A stretch of DNA of 64,000 nucleotides from Paramecium sonneborni (lineage: Eukaryota; Ciliophora; Oligohymenophorea; Peniculida; Parameciidae). Positions 1 through 11,340 of the stretch are shown piece by piece; position 1 is the first letter of the stretch, and every line of letters begins with the position of its first letter. The notes under the pieces were generated by a model that had not been told where the DNA came from, ran no database searches, and worked only from the letters and a program-made list of their open reading frames with translations. The stretch is taken from NCBI GenBank assembly GCA_905182985.1, contig CAJJDN010000005.1, forward strand, positions 504,248 to 568,247. The letters are read 5' to 3'. The translations under genes and the position numbers were made by a program.

Positions 1-763
1 TATCTATTTTATCTTTAAGACAAATAATTCATTTTGATTAAAATTTTTACTTTTGAATTTATTCTTCAATTTAAAATTTCATAGAATTACTTACCTGAAT
101 GAAAAAGTTTAAACTCCTGAAATCCTCTACTATTTCTTAAATCAATAGTTTATTTATTTTTTTTTGATTTTAAGTTTATCATTTCATTTAATAAATGTTT
201 TTCTTTTCCATTAATTAAAGGTATTTAATAATGAATATATACAAGTTTCAAAATAAAAAAATTCAGGCTAAACCTGTTATCTTTTATTTATCTAAGTTTC
301 ATTTTAATTAGTTAGGCCGAATCTTCAATTGCATATAGTTTTAATAACAATAAATAAAAATTGATAGGCATAAAGATCATTCTCATTAAATAGAGAATGT
401 TAGAATCTATTTAACTCCTTTATCCATGAATCCAAAAGAATCATAGGGAAAGGATAAAATTAAATTGAGTTTTTTTGCAAATGTTACATTTATTTAAGAA
501 TAGTCTCACTATATATTTGAATAGTAGGATTACATAGAGGATATAATTATAAAATGATAAATGAGCTTAGCTTGATGAGATAGCAGACTTTTTTTATATT
601 ACTCAAACCTTACTTATTATAATTTAAAGTTAGTAGTATGAATTGTCTTTTATTAGATAATAAAATTCATAAAGATTTATGAAAAGTGTTTAGAAATATT
701 AATTCGAATATAACATTAGAACATCTTTTATCCCAATGTGATAATAAATTTAAATAATAAATA
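1..763. other. AT-rich stretch, no gene supported
   Basis: Very AT-rich sequence upstream of the proteasome gene. I did not find a reading frame (TGA as only stop) with recognisable protein character or a coherent exon/intron series. It may hold the 5' flank of the proteasome gene and the end of a gene lying outside the window. Confidence 0.4.
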
Positions 764-1690
764 ATGTAATACTTTGAGAATTATTTACAATCGAAAGGAG
801 GATATGATTACACGAATGTTAAGAGGTACAGATATGATTAATTGAAATCTAAGAAATGAAATAATGAAGGCTTAAGGATTCAAAGAAATGGGATTTACAA
901 AAACTGGAACAACAATAGTAGGTGTAATATTTGATGGTGGAGTTGTGATGGCAGCAGATACTAGAGCAACTGCAGGATCAATAGTTGCAGATAAAAATTG
1001 TGAGAAATTGCATACATTAGCTCCAAATATCTGGGCTGCAGGAGCAGGTACAGCTGCAGATTTACATCATTAATGTGCTCATTTTAATGCTAAATTAAAA
1101 CTTTAGAGATTAAATTTGAATAGATAAAGCAGAGTTAATGAAGTGATAACTAAATTAACAACAAAATTATTTCCTTATAGAGGACATATTGGTGTTGCTC
1201 TTATTATTGGAGGAATAGATTGTAATGGACCATAATTAGCTTCAGTATCTCCTCATGGAAAGTAAGATTTTATTAAATTAGTTATGTTTATCATCCTTTT
1301 TAATCTATGGGTAGTGGATCATTAGCAGCTTTAGGAATTCTTGAAGCTAAATATTAGGATGGTCTTACTAAATAATAAGCAATAGAACTTGCTATTGAGG
1401 CTATTGAAGCTGGTATATTCCATGATATGGGGTATTTTATTAATTTTATTTATTAGATCAGGTAGTAACGTTGATGTTGTTGCTATTACAAAGGATGGTG
1501 TAGACTATAAGAGAAATATAAGATCATACAATGCTAAATCCCATTAAAAATAAATACCTTATGTTTTTCCTATTAATAATACACGTAATATTAGTAATTT
1601 GAATTGTTAGCTGCTTTAAGGAAATATCAATTTGATATTGAAAAACAAGAACTAAGTGAGATTGGATAAGAGATGGAAATAGTTGAGTGA
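764..1690 (+). CDS. PSMB7: 20S proteasome beta-2 (trypsin-like) subunit
   Basis: Catalytic subunit of the 20S proteasome core, the PSMB7/Pup1 class that cleaves after basic residues. The model has five exons; introns lie at 826-853, 1262-1281, 1432-1456 and 1585-1610, giving about 275 residues. A propeptide with the conserved pattern YDYTNVKRN precedes the processing site KTG|TT, so the catalytic Thr is near residue 40. Further family motifs are [14 protein letters not shown] (active-site Lys), [29 protein letters not shown] and GSNVDV. The start at 764 is chosen because it is in frame with the propeptide motif once the 28-nt first intron is removed; a downstream ATG at 864 would lose that motif. 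It ends at a TGA only 30 bp before the DnaJ gene. Assignment to beta-2 rather than another beta subunit rests on the propeptide and the TRAT and GHIG blocks. Confidence 0.93.
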
Positions 1691-1720
1691 ATTATTATAA
1701 TACAATAAATTATTTAATTA

Positions 1721-2538
1721 ATGGATAAACAAGATTATTATCAAATTCTTGGAGTTGATAAAAATGCTACAACTGAAGATATTAAGAGTGCCTATAGAAA
1801 GTTAGCTTTAGTAATTTTTTTCTTGTTACATAGATAGAAATGGCATCCAGATAAAAACCGTGACAATCAAGAAGCTGCCAAAAAATAATTTTAATTGATT
1901 TTATAAGCTTATACAGGTAATTGCTATTTGATTTATAGTTCTTTGTGATAGCCAGAAAAGAGCAAACTATGATAAATATGGAACTGCTGATGGTGAAGAA
2001 TAAATGAATTTTGATTTCGATGATTTTTTTGCTTAAGATTTTGAGTCTATGATGAACTTCATGATGGGTGATGCTTTTATGAAAATGTTTACTAATGTTG
2101 GTAAATCAGGAAGAGGCAAACACAAATTCAAAATTCCTTCCTCTTTTATTTTCAGATAAGCATAACCTTAAAAGAAACCATAAAAAAAAGAAGAAGAAGA
2201 TGAATGGGAAACTGAAGAAGAAGTTGATGAAGGTGATGATTGGAAAGATGTAGATGATGATGATGATGATGATGATGATGATAAAAATAATGATGATGAT
2301 CTATAATCTGATAGTGATGATGATCTTACACATACAGAAAATTTATTTATGATGCCTATGTTTATAGAATAAAACATTAAAGATACTGATAGTATTTCAT
2401 TATTTTATAATGTTAGGCAATAAATTTAAGTGTAAATTCGATGGACAGATATTAAAAGAACATACATTAGTCTAGCATTTTGAAAAGAACCATAAAAAAG
2501 AATTTGCTGCTTGGACTAAAAAAAAGCAGTTTAAATGA
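1721..2538 (+). CDS. DnaJ-domain protein with acidic tract and C-terminal zinc-finger-like motif
   Basis: A J-domain co-chaperone expected to stimulate an Hsp70. Residues 1-70 form a complete J domain: [13 protein letters not shown], then the HPD motif in KWHPDKNRD, ending in ANYDKYG. Introns at 1811-1837, 1917-1938 and 2392-2416 restore the frame, giving about 247 residues. After a DFDDFF.. segment there is a strongly acidic region with a long Asp run encoded by GAT repeats near 2250-2282. The C-terminus has a C-x-F..H..H pattern ([14 protein letters not shown]) that resembles a single C2H2 finger. A J domain plus acidic region plus C-terminal finger recalls the DNAJC21/Jjj1 group, but the protein is much shorter, so I do not assign that identity. 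The serine-rich frame on the opposite strand is only the shadow of the Asp repeat. Confidence 0.82.
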
Positions 2539-2564
2539 TTAATTAATTACATTATTTTTTAGAT

Positions 2565-4079
2565 ATGAAAAATCGATTCCTACAACTTAAATAAAAACTT
2601 AATAATTGGAAGTGGATTGAATGTCAAGTAACTCTCCATTCTCAAACAAACCAATAAGAATCATACCGCCTTCTTGAAACTAATTATAAAATCATGTAAG
2701 ATTGTACTGTTGTTGAAGAATCACTATAATTCAATATATAAATGTAGAAATCTTTCAACTTCTCAAAACGAATTGGATGGAATTGGCACAAAAGTTGGAA
2801 ACTACCAGAAATCATTATCAAACCAATTCTTAACTGTTACAAGTTATATACAAAAGGTCTTCGTTGTAGATTAATTTGCGGCTATGTTGAGGATGTATCC
2901 ACAATTAGACAAGTTGAACTTGAAGGAAACACAGAAAAACTATATAATGATGACATCTAAGGTTTTTAATTTGATAATATCAAGTTCAGTTCAACTTCTT
3001 ATAAGCTGGAGGTTTTTACTTTACCTTATTTTTAGGGCGTCCATTTTCATGTTATTATTGAAATATACAGAAGAGATGATATTTTCTAAACTGAACTAAC
3101 AATTAAATCAGTCATTTCCCCTCCAATTTTTGTTGATTCTAGAAAAGCTGCTAGAAATACCAAGAGATTTGATTACCAAAAAATTATGTCCCTTATTCAA
3201 CCATTTCACCCATTTTCTTTAAAAAAATAACTTATTGTTAGATCTGATAAATCTAAAATTCTAAAAATAGAAGACACTCTTGAAGGACTTAATAATTATT
3301 TGATGGCCTAGAATATTAGAAATAAATGTAGACATCCATATTTTCTAACATTGAAATTTAGATCTGTCTTTGATCTCTACTATAATTCTAGTTTATACTC
3401 TACTCATTTAAGTTTAGAATAATTACTTATTAAAATCTAATAATGCTTGGTTGATAGTTTAAACTTACATTAGAATCAGTAGGTATTATTATTAAGAATG
3501 AAAAATACTAATTATAGTGAACTTGATATTGGATTCTTTAGCAATAATTTGAGTCAATTATAAAATAGTGTTATTCAAGTCATTGCAGGTTCCTAAATTG
3601 AAAAAAATTGGATAAAAATTAATTCAAATGATTTGAGTGATATCTACTCTGAAAAGTATTCAACATTTCCAAGAGTTTCAACTACTGATCAAATTTAAAT
3701 CAAACAATATTTTGATATTTCCTCAGATGAAAGCGACTCGGATGTTTGTTGTTAAAATGATGTAATTTCAAATTTTTATAATAGGAATAAATTGAATTCG
3801 GAAAATAATAAAAATTACAAGAATTTTATGAAACAAAAATTGAAATTTAAAACAAGAAAGTTTGTATGTGAAGTCAAGATAAATCATATTTTTTAATAAA
3901 TATCAATTTGGTTTACTTCTAATAAATTTAAAATAATTTCTCTTCTTAATAGAAAATTTCAAAATTTCATTCCATCTATAATAGATTTAAAATAAATAAT
4001 AATAATTATATTACAGATTGGATTTTTTATTCCTAAGATATTATTTTTGAAAATATTTTTATCAATTTCTTTTAAATGA
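2565..4079 (+). CDS. Unknown protein, about 504 residues, intronless
   Basis: A single frame with TGA as stop runs uninterrupted for 505 codons and starts 26 bp after the DnaJ gene. I do not recognise a family. The N-terminal half is mixed alpha/beta in appearance with many aromatic residues (for example NNWKWIEC, WNWHKSW). The middle is basic, followed by an acidic Ser/Asp patch (DISSDESDSD) near residue 385. The C-terminal ~60 residues are Ile/Leu/Phe-rich with one possible membrane segment (around IIIIILQIGFFIPKILF). Codon usage is a little less AT-biased than in the neighbours and no intron is needed. Length and composition support a real gene; the function is open. Confidence 0.68.
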
Positions 4080-4400
4080 TATAAAACTCTATAAGTATCT
4101 ATATTTTAATTATATTAATTGTAAAATTTCATAATTTATTTTAAGTTTATCAATTAAATTTTCACTATTTAATTCTTAAGACTTTTAATAGCTTTATTCA
4201 TTTTTATTTGATGACAGCGTAGGAGATGTATATATTTCCAAAAAAATGTTACATATTTATAAACTATCTAAAATTTAACCATGAGGAATCAAGATTGATT
4301 TTAATTGTATAAATTATATTTTATTTACATATATTCTATTTATATCTTTATTTTAATTTAATATCATCATTGAAATATATAAAATTATATAATTTTTTCT
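4080..4400. other. Intergenic, AT-rich
   Basis: About 320 bp between two plus-strand genes. T-rich with no open frame of note; presumably the 3' end of the upstream gene and the promoter of the kinase gene. Confidence 0.5.
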
Positions 4401-6751
4401 ATGGGTGGGTGCGGAGGAAAACCATAGAAAAGAAACAAAAAACCTTATGTTTTACCAAAATAATTAGAATAGCAATGTATGGTTTGTCCCTAAGTTAGTT
4501 AATGCTGTTGAAATAGATTTACTTTATCTAATATATTAAGACTTAGCTTCACGAAATGTAGAAAGCTTAGTCAATAAAACAGCTTTTACTGATTTCTTCA
4601 CAATGATTGGATTGTGGGGAGAACTTGTTTTTGAATATTTTAACTAAGAAAATCAGAGTTTATTGAATTTTGAGCAATTTTTGAAAGGAGTTGTTCATTA
4701 TATAAAATGTGACGAAAACTAAAAAATTTAACATCTTTTTAAATTATATGATTTAGATAAATAAGGTGTAATTCGGAAATCTGAGTTTCTTCAAATGGTA
4801 TAAGAAAACATTAAAATTAGATTTAAAACTATCCTAGAGATGATTTAATAAAATTGCTTGATGACCCTATGTTTTTGGAGGATCTTAAAATTCTCAAATA
4901 TTATGAAACAAAGGAGATAATCAATTAAAAAAAGAATTAACCAAAGCGAGCAGATGAATAAGAGTTTACAGAATCAGGTAAAAAATTAAAAAAAAGAAAA
5001 TAGTTCATGCAATTTAGAGAAAAAATTCATTGAGTGGAGAATTATAATCAATATAAGGGGCAAAATCTGGGGAGTCAGCAAAAGGATCATAAAGCAATTT
5101 ACCAGCATTTAATGAATAAAGTGTTGTTATGATGTTTCCAAATGAAAGTATGATAGGACCAACAGGAGTTCCTATGGGTCAGTTTGGTTAAAACATTACT
5201 TTCAATATAAATGGAAAATTAGTAGAATTAAAAAGAGTCAATATCAATTATTTAGTACATAAGTACGTGAATATGATTTATAAACATAAGGCTAAAAATG
5301 ATTAAGAGTATATCAACAATTAAATTAGTTTATCACTTGAAGATTTTACAACTTTTGTTAAATTACATCCAAAAATATTTGAAGGCCTCTATAAAGCATT
5401 TAATTTTGATGTTTGGGGTTTTGATATTAATGCTTAAGTTCCTCGTATGATGATGACACCAAAAGATCTTGAAGGATTAGTTAAAAAAATAAGCAAAAGA
5501 AATCCTAAACTTAACAACACTAGATATTTTAAATTAATGTAGAGATTCTGCTTATCTTTTAAAACAAAAGAATCAACTTTACCAACAAGTAAAAATATAC
5601 TTATTAGTCTATAGAGATATTTTGTCTTGATGGTTTAACAATTTAAGAAAAAGTTAATAATCAAGAATAATAATATGGTTTTGAAGTTTCTCATAAAGAT
5701 AAATTATATTAAACCAGAACTTATTTATGTTAAGATTTTGAAGATTATAAACGGTGGACTAATAGTTTATAAATGTTTTAAAAGTATTTATTAACTCAAA
5801 TCTTAGAGCTTCTGTTAATGATTATTATTCAATCCTTTAGAAAATAGGAGAAGGCAAATTTTCAATTGTTTATCTATGCGAATGTAAAAAAGATAGGCAA
5901 ATTCTAGCTATTAAAATTATTGAAAAATTTAAATTGTCAAAATCAGAAAAATTAATGCTTGCGTAATATTAGTATTTAGTTGTAGTCATGAGGTAGAAAT
6001 CATGAAATTACTTAATCATTCTTGTATTGTTCGTTTCCATGAAATTATAGAAACAAAAACTCATTTAAATATCATAACAGAAGTAGTAAGAGATGGTGAT
6101 TTATTTGATTATATAATCAAAAATGAGAATATCAATGAATAAGAAGCATCTTTGATTATGAGTTAACTTTTTGACACCTTAAATTATGTACATAGTGTAG
6201 GCATTGTTCATAGAGATTTAAAACCAGAAAATATTATGATTGTTTTAGACCCTACTAAAAAAAATGTGAAATAAGTTAAAATTATTGATTTTGGTTTTGC
6301 CAATTTTTTAACAAATATCTAAACGAAAGAAGGAGAAGCATTATGTGGAACAACTAATTATTTAGCTCCTGAAAGTTTAGAATAAAAAAAAATTGACTTT
6401 AAAGTTGATAACTTTGCTCTGGGAGTTATCTTATATTTTCTTCTATCTGGTATTTTTAATATTTATTTTTAATAAGGTTATCTACCTTTTGATTCAGAAT
6501 TTCCAGAAGATATTATTAAAAATATTATTGAATGTAAATATGATCTGCAAGAAGACTTTTGGTCATTAATTTCAGAAGAGGCAAAAGATTTAATAAAGAA
6601 ATTACTAATGAAAGAACCTAATGAAAGAATTTCTTTGTAATAAGCTTTAGAGCATCCATGGATTAAGGTATAATTTAAATTAAAGTAGAATCGAAATCAA
6701 TTGCCAATAAAAAAAGCTTAAAGAGTTAAAAACAGGTTAGGTTTATTTTGA
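4401..6751 (+). CDS. EF-hand / PH domain / CAMK-type Ser-Thr protein kinase (PKD-like architecture)
   Basis: Seven small introns (22, 23, 26, 26, 23, 23 and 27 nt; the first at 4477-4498) join one frame of about 726 residues. The N-terminus begins MGGC, a possible myristoylation/palmitoylation signal. A degenerate EF-hand-like segment (YDLDKQGVI) lies near residue 107. A PH-domain C-terminal half (GFEVSHKD..YLCQDFEDYKRWTNSLQ) lies near 345-430. A complete kinase domain follows at about 435-700: GEGKFS glycine loop, AIKII with the ATP-binding Lys, HRDLKPEN catalytic loop, DFGFAN, and LAPES. All catalytic residues are present, so it should be active. PH directly followed by a CAMK-like kinase is the order seen in protein kinase D, but no C1 domains are visible. 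A 21-nt stretch near 6668 could be an eighth intron or coding. The PH call is weaker than the kinase call. Confidence 0.85.
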
Positions 6752-7204
6752 TTAATTTTTTGAATCAAAATGTTTATATTAATAATTAAATTAAATTATT
6801 TTTATTTTATTTTTCCTACTCTTAAAAGAGCAATTTAATTTATATTAATATATTGCTAATTATTAATTTTTTAAAGAGTTTTATATTTTACATTACTCAA
6901 AATTTAGTCTTTATAATTTAGTTATCATGATTAATTGTTTTTAACTGATAGAATATAAGGGACAGTATTCGATTTTACAAAGAAATTTTTAAAATATAAA
7001 TAATATCTTGTTAATAATGAATTAGATATTTATTAGAATATATGATGTAAATTTTTTATTAATAAATTTAATCTATATTATTATTTTCTTACTGAAACAA
7101 TTTTTTCAATTTTACCCTGATTTCAAAAAAACTTTAAGCAAGTCTTATTTACAGAGAAAAAGCTGATAATCGAATTAATTTAATTTCAATAAATATTGAT
7201 TAAT
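6752..7204. other. Intergenic, AT-rich, convergent 3' ends
   Basis: About 450 bp between the stop of the kinase gene and the stop of the minus-strand gene beginning at 7744. No gene, RNA or repeat recognised. Confidence 0.5.
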
Positions 7205-7744
7205 TCATAAGAGACTTTTGGAACTTTTATAAGTCCAACCCTTAGGCTCAACTTGTAAGTCTTTTGTTTGAGCTCTTAATTTTAATTTTTGGTTTTCATA
7301 TTTTATATTTTTACTTCTGCGTGAATCATTTATTTCCACTGAAAACCTTCTAAATTATTAGCCTATTATCATGCGATCGGAAAATAACGTTGTATCTTGA
7401 TTTTTTGTTTTTTAGGGAATAAACCTTTTTTTTTTATTTTTTATAGTTGGCTTTTAATTAACTATATAAGTATCATCATTAATATCACAATTATATAAAA
7501 TAGGCTTTTAGCAAATAAATGTTTAATTATTCAATTCTTGGTTTAGGCTTAATGTTTTCACTTTTGCATTTCTATAATTAATTTTACTGATTGATGCTTG
7601 AGGAGATTTTTCTAATTTTTTTTTTTCAGGAGAAGAAGCCTAAAGTTTATTTGATAGTTGGTTTGATTTTCGAATCATAAATTGTGGTGTTTTGTAATTA
7701 ATTATACTACCACTATATTGATAATTTCTAATCTTTATTTACAT
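7205..7744 (-). CDS. Small basic protein of unknown function
   Basis: One uninterrupted minus-strand frame of 179 residues with TGA stop and no intron. The protein is rich in Lys, Asn, Gln and Ser, strongly basic, with Ser-Pro sites (SSPEKK, KSPQAS) and no membrane segment. The end resembles a helical basic region (NQKLKLRAQTKDLQVEPKGW). I recognise no family. Basic, low-complexity proteins of this kind are common among ciliate cytoskeletal or nuclear proteins, but nothing here decides between them. Confidence 0.6.
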
Positions 7745-8093
7745 GAGTAATTTAGAAATAATAATGATAATAAAATGGTTTTAACATAATAAATTATTTA
7801 ACTAAACAACTAAAAATTTAATCTAAACTTTGTTTATAGAAAAATGGTAGATAACGCTTTATTATGAAGTAAGCATTTTCATAGAATTTATTAAAATACA
7901 TTTGCAATGTAATTGCATTTTAAAAATTATTTATTATTTTATTTATTGAGGATATAAAATTTATCTCTTTGGAATAAATTTAATCTAATTGAGTATCTTA
8001 ATATATGGTATCATTTTAATTTTACATTAAATTGTTAAAAAATATTTGTAATTGTGAAACTAATACAGTAATTAATAGATTAATCTAATAAAA
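7745..8093. other. Intergenic, AT-rich
   Basis: About 350 bp upstream of the gene starting at 7744 and downstream of the minus-strand gene ending at 8094. No feature recognised beyond AT richness. Confidence 0.5.
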
Positions 8094-8638
8094 TCAAGTT
8101 AATATATTAAATCTAACTTCTTTTCTTTTGATTCTATTGAATCTATTTATTAAATTTCTTGTTTCGAGAAATTGGGCTTCAATATCATTTGCTTCCTAAT
8201 AAATTTATCATTCTATACTATTTTCCTTATTTATCTTCTTTGTTTTGTACTTTAGGTACGTATCCTTTTCTCATGTGTGACCTTAATTGTATCAGATTAG
8301 ACTTTCGTTTTAATTAAACACTCTAAACGCTAAGGTGAGGGATTAACTTTATAAGGTAATTAAGGACGCTATAAAGATTTATTTTAATTTTTTGGAATAA
8401 TGGCAGGTTTCCATTAAAAAAAAGAATCATTTTAGATTTCTTTAAACTTTCTTTTAATCTCAAAATCATCAATAAGATGAGGTATCAATTATTATGTATT
8501 TGATTATTTTGGTAACTCATATTTAGGTCTTTTTGTCAAATGAAGCAAAGCAGATTGCTATTCTTCTAAAAATTTAATTTTTTCAACGATAATTGAGAGA
8601 TCAAATAAAGAGTCAAGTTTTTATTTTGTTTTATTCAT
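8094..8638 (-). CDS. Small helical/basic protein of unknown function
   Basis: About 173 residues in two exons, intron 8196-8218 (23 nt, GTATAG..TTAG on the minus strand). The N-terminus is helical (SLFDLSIIVEKIKFLEEQ), the middle is basic and Pro/Gln-containing, and the C-terminus is Arg/Lys-rich (NRFNRIKRKEVRF). The second exon is needed because the first frame would otherwise run into unrelated sequence. No family recognised. Its start lies 104 bp from the divergent start of the chromodomain gene at 8743. Confidence 0.6.
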
Positions 8639-8742
8639 TATATAAATTTCTATTCATAATATTTAATTTGGATGTAAATTTTTGGGACTTATTGGATTTA
8701 AATTTCTAATAGTTTGCATATTAAATATTATAAAAAGAATAG

Positions 8743-9705
8743 ATGAAAGCAGAAGTAAAAAAGGATAAGAAATAAATAAATTAAAGATCTCCAGAAAAAG
8801 TATTATAAAAGAGATATAATAATAATTAAGTACAATATTTAGTAAAGTGGAAAGATTAAGATGAACCAATTTGGGATGTAGAAGAAAACATTAGAAATAT
8901 AATTTAAAATATACCATTAATTGAATCTGAATTATAAGAAAACAAAAATGATAAATAATAAAAATAAGTTACACCATAAAAAAATTAATTTTAAACATTG
9001 TAATATAGTTTTAAACATCCCAATTGTTCAGGAGAGCTGTTATTTAATACATAGAAAGAGATGACATAAAAATACTGTTTTGCATATCCATAATTTGGAG
9101 ATGAAATAGAAAGTGTTAATTTAATTTTAACTTAAGAAGATTGTTTATTTGAGATTAAATGGAAAACTAGGACTGATGGAACAAAACCTATATCTGATTT
9201 TTATCAATATGATTAATTTAAAGTAGTTGCTCCAATGCTTTTTATGGATTTCTTAGAAATTTGTATATTAGGACATGAAAAAAATTCAGACATCAAATTT
9301 ATAGCACCTGGTAAAGATAATATTCAAAGAGCTTAACTCATTAAAAGAATATTATTACAAGACCCAAAATATATTGATACTAATAAAAATTAATCAAATG
9401 AAGAGATTTAATTTAATGACTAACCTAAAGAGAAATGTGAGCAATAAAAAAAAAAAAAAATAATTACATTTATGCAATCAGAATAGAAATAAAAATAAGC
9501 AATAGCAACACAAAATTAAATAATAAAATAAACATAAGTAGAATATTAAGAACAATTACATGCTGAAGGATTATCTTTAGAAGATTAACGATAAGAGGAA
9601 AAGTAATCTTTGTAATATAATAATATTGATGAAGGAGAAAAGAAATAAATTATTGATTCTAAATAATGTGAAAAGTCTATTTTTTCAGATGAATAATAAG
9701 AATGA
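8743..9705 (+). CDS. HP1-like chromodomain protein
   Basis: One exon, 320 residues. Residues about 15-55 match a chromodomain: SPEKVLQKRY..., then QYLVKWK, then PIWDVEENI, the aromatic-cage layout of methyl-lysine readers (Tyr/Trp before and after the YLVKW strand). Around 110-190 a second segment with FEIKWK, then QFKVVAPMLFMDFLEICI resembles the chromo-shadow dimerisation domain. Chromodomain plus shadow domain is the HP1 layout. The C-terminal third is Gln/Glu/Lys-rich and low in complexity. In ciliates such proteins act in heterochromatin and in programmed DNA elimination (Pdd1 of Tetrahymena); which role applies here is inference. The start is the first ATG of the frame; no intron is required. 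Confidence 0.8.
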
Positions 9706-9746
9706 TGATTAATATTTTGAAGGTTTATGTAAAAACATTACAATTT

Positions 9747-10769
9747 TCATAATATAATTCGCTACTTAACTTCTGTTTCCATAATTTCAAGTAACTTAAT
9801 TTCAAGGGATTGATTTCTTTTTAATAACTATTCAACTTAATTTTTAAGTCTTTTGATTTCTTCAATTTTTGATTATAGATCCTTATCTTTTCTCTAATAA
9901 GCAATAACTAAATATATAAATAATAAATACTTGATTATTCGAATTTCCATTTGAGATCTTAATAATCTTGTTATTTAACTACATTTTCTTAAGAATTAAT
10001 TTACTTAAAGGATGATATCAATTCTTCTAATTCTAATATTTTTTATTTTTATTGATTATAAAGTAATTCATAAGGTTAATATGAGGTTCTTTATTATTGT
10101 ACTTCTTATTGTAAGTTAATGAAGAGTTATTCTTTGTTTAATAATTTGAGTTATAATTTTTCATTCTCTAATTTAAGATTATCTCTTTAATTGGTGATTG
10201 ATTTTTATTAAGATTCAAGATTAACAATAACTTATTCTAAATTTTAGATAGTTTTTTAATCGCCTTTTTTATAAAGAAGTTCATTTTATAGTTTTTCATT
10301 ACTTGATTAAAGAGAGATAATTTATTATTTTAATTCTTAATTAGGATTGCAATTTTCTTTATCAAAAGTGGAGGTTTTAAGCATGATAATAATGGCATCA
10401 ATTTGTGATTCAAGTGATTTATCATATTTTTGTTTAATTTAAGTTAATTAAAAAATGGCTTTAGTAATATTATCTATAGGCATTTAAGATATTTATTTGA
10501 TATGAATAGATTCTCTTTAAATTTAACAAGATTCTCTTGCAACAGAAGGTTATGTTTTAGTAGTAATTAATTAAGGAATGCCTCTAGTACTGTTTCTGGT
10601 AGTATTTTGGCTAGCACGATTGGTATTTGGCAATATAATTTCTCTGATTGGAGAAATCTAATCAATAATTGTCCTTTTTAATTGTTTAATAGTAATTATA
10701 CATTCTGGATGTAAATTGCTATGGACTAGTGGGAGGCTTATAGAGATATTATAATTGTTGAGTATTCAT
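9747..10769 (-). CDS. Coiled-coil protein of unknown function
   Basis: About 323 residues in three exons; introns 9908-9930 (23 nt) and 10674-10701 (28 nt). The first ~110 residues are Ser/Thr/Asn/Gln-rich (disordered); from about residue 110 to the end the protein is a Gln/Glu/Leu-rich coiled coil (for example NLESQQKSITNQ, IEEIKRLKNQVEQLLKR). It ends 41 bp after the stop of the convergent chromodomain gene. The start at 10769 is preferred over the in-frame ATG at 10483 because the upstream exon reads cleanly and joins through a typical intron. No family recognised; a structural or scaffold role is only a guess. Confidence 0.68.
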
Positions 10770-10831
10770 TTTACTGTTAAAATTAATAAATTATGTTTAA
10801 CATAAAAAGAGGGGTTTATTTATAAATATTA

Positions 10832-11330
10832 TCAACCTTGAGTTTCTCGTAAGACCACTTTAGCTAGCTTTTTAAGTTCAAGGAAATAACTTATATAAAA
10901 TAAAAGAGTTTACCTACTATTGGTAGGATGATTGTAATTTTTTATGGCTCTCTATAATTCTATGATTTTATTGAGTGGTAATATATCTTGTAATTATTTC
11001 TTTGGATGTAAAATACTGCATAGTAGTTATACATTACTTTTAAGTAGGTTTACTTAAGTCAAGACTCGATCTTTGAAACGATAATCTACCTGGGGATTTA
11101 TGTATTTGAGGAGATGAGTTTTAAGATTTATGAAGCCCATTGTTTTTTGGTGATTTTGGAGATATACTTTATCTCAAGATTTATTAGAGTTATCCAAGGT
11201 TTGAATTTTTGGCTTAGTAAAGAATATGTTTTGGTTAATCAAGTTTACCGTTAATTTTACTACGTACTTCTTTACGAAAGTCATCTAACTCAGTAATTGG
11301 ACTATTAGCTATAAATGATCCAGAATGCAT
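10832..11330 (-). CDS. Small Ser/Gln-rich protein of unknown function
   Basis: About 156 residues, two exons, intron 10890-10917 (28 nt ending in AAG, so less typical). The N-terminus MHSGSFIANSPIT is followed by an acidic/basic helical piece (ELDDFRKEVRSKINGK), a Ser/Pro-rich centre with SPKSPK and HKSPGR sites, and a helical end (FLELKKLAKVVLRETQG). It lies head-to-tail with the coiled-coil gene, 62 bp apart. No homolog recognised. Confidence 0.5.
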
Positions 11331-11340
11331 TAAATTATTA

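Noticed and set aside
2168..2377. Minus-strand Ser-rich open frame
   Set aside because: It is the antisense of the Asp-coding GAT repeat in the DnaJ gene.
8663..8869. Minus-strand hydrophobic open frame
   Set aside because: Antisense to the chromodomain coding region, whose plus-strand motif is clear.
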